A stretch of DNA of 64,000 nucleotides from NCBI RefSeq assembly GCF_013410565.1, contig NZ_JACCFO010000001.1, positions 3,658,001 through 3,722,000 of the forward strand. The letters are read 5' to 3'. The translations under genes were made by a program, and so were the position numbers. The notes under the pieces are model-generated. The model searched no databases. It had not been told where the DNA came from and saw only the letters and a list, made by a program, of their open reading frames with translations. How positions within the stretch are numbered: the stretch's first letter is position 1; each line of letters begins with the position of its first letter. The DNA is from Streptomonospora nanhaiensis. GTDB lineage: Bacteria; Actinomycetota; Actinomycetes; Streptosporangiales; Streptosporangiaceae. This document shows positions 63,449-64,000 of this stretch, one piece after another.

Positions 63449-64000
63449 ATGGGCGAGCGTTGGCAGGAACGGTTTCGCGCGGGCAGGGTCGGTCTCCCCT
63501 CGTGGGCCCGGGAGGCCCCGGACCACTCCCTGTTCCGCAGCGACGTCAGCGGTACCTGGGAGCTGTACGCCTGGGACCGCGCGAGCGGCGAGCGGCGGCA
63601 GGTGACCAAGCGCCACCACGGCACCGAGACCGGCGCGATCGATCCCACGGGAGCGTGGGTGTGGTGGTTCGACGACTCCGGCGGCGACGAGTTCGGCGTG
63701 TGGCGGCGCCGGCCGTTCACCGGCGGCCCCGACGAACGCGCGTTCCCCGGGCTGGAGCCGTCCTTCATGGGCGGGCTGGCCCTGGGCGCCAGCGGGTCGG
63801 CGGTGGTGGGCCGCTCCACCGACCACGGGTTCAGCGCCCACGCCGGGTGGGCGGGCGGCGCGGCCGAGACCGTCTACGCCCACCGCGAGGAGGGCTGGGT
63901 CTGCGGGCTCTCCCGCGACGGCTCGCTGATCGCGCTGGCGCACAGCGAGCACGGCGACAGCAGGCACATGGCGGTCCGGGTGCTGCGCGCGCCCGGCACC
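63449..64000 (+). CDS. S9-family peptidase (prolyl oligopeptidase), 3' end cut by window
   Basis: The first 184 residues of an S9-type serine peptidase. They form the start of the beta-propeller domain (LFRSDVSGTWELYAWDRASG, TGAIDPTGAWVWWFDDSGGD, FGVWRRRPFTGG), a pattern of TolB/DPP-IV-like blades. No signal peptide, so cytosolic. The catalytic domain lies beyond the window. GGAG precedes the ATG by four bases. Confidence 0.8.
   Translation, partial: MGERWQERFRAGRVGLPSWAREAPDHSLFRSDVSGTWELYAWDRASGERRQVTKRHHGTETGAIDPTGAWVWWFDDSGGDEFGVWRRRPFTGGPDERAFPGLEPSFMGGLALGASGSAVVGRSTDHGFSAHAGWAGGAAETVYAHREEGWVCGLSRDGSLIALAHSEHGDSRHMAVRVLRAPGT

Overview
The window is about 64 kb of very GC-rich DNA with dense short-spaced operons, many GTG starts, GNAT-free but F420- and TetR/GntR-rich gene content, and TAGNNT boxes sitting 6-7 bases before start codons. 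It looks like an actinobacterial chromosome. Secreted GH6 and GH10 enzymes with CBM2 modules, each preceded by a TGGGAGCGCTCCCA-type CelR box, point to the Nocardiopsaceae (Thermobifida, Streptomonospora or Nocardiopsis relatives); the family assignment is inference.

Left chromosomal part (1-16.8 kb): an acid-sugar operon (KdgT-type permease, DUF1537 kinase, PdxA2-like dehydrogenase) with a GntR regulator; a DUF2089 / small membrane / SHOCT-like trio; a divergent GABA pair (gabD, gabT) with a palindrome between them; a GlxA regulator with a DJ-1/PfpI enzyme; a divergent SDR / MmyB-type regulator pair; an unknown protein followed by an XRE-ImmA/IrrE metallopeptidase; small stress-type proteins; a P-loop protein; and tRNA-Arg(ACG).

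Accessory island (about 16.8-32.7 kb): it starts just after the tRNA. It holds a complete IS5-like element whose transposase needs a -1 frameshift at A AAA AAG, the stump of a carbamoyltransferase, a glycosyltransferase with a frameshift, an XRE regulator, and a compact lasso-peptide operon: precursor, cyclase, RRE protein, leader protease, and a PIMT-type O-methyltransferase, all overlapping by 4-7 bases. PIMT-bearing lasso clusters are the kind that make aspartimide-containing lasso peptides (cellulonodin-2, lihuanodin), but here the predicted ring has no Asp other than the presumed acceptor Asp9. Past the operon are many broken genes (APH-like, DUF1622, NUDIX, a regulator remnant), an operon of RibD-like deaminase, XRE-TPR regulator (with an amber codon) and 5-formyl-THF cyclo-ligase, and then a roadblock/DUF742/FAD-monooxygenase/methyltransferase run that ends in a cut-off polyketide ketosynthase. 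The ketosynthase and a chromosomal NmrA-like gene are fused tail to tail at about 32.73 kb, which marks the right edge.

Right chromosomal part (32.7-64 kb): HxlR, membrane proteins, a TetR-hydrolase pair with twin operators, a lipoprotein and an atypical NRAMP-family transporter with PRC-barrel-like partners, a ferritin-like DUF892 protein, a kinase, cellulose- and xylan-degrading enzymes in a CelR regulon that also seems to include a DUF1349 protein, a TetR-P450 pair with twin CTACAG boxes, a BASS transporter, a LysR-EamA pair, DUF389 and AEC transporters, F420-dependent oxidoreductases, a PAP2 phosphatase, and a GntR-linked pyruvate dehydrogenase operon (E1 alpha, E1 beta, E2). The window ends inside an S9 peptidase gene.
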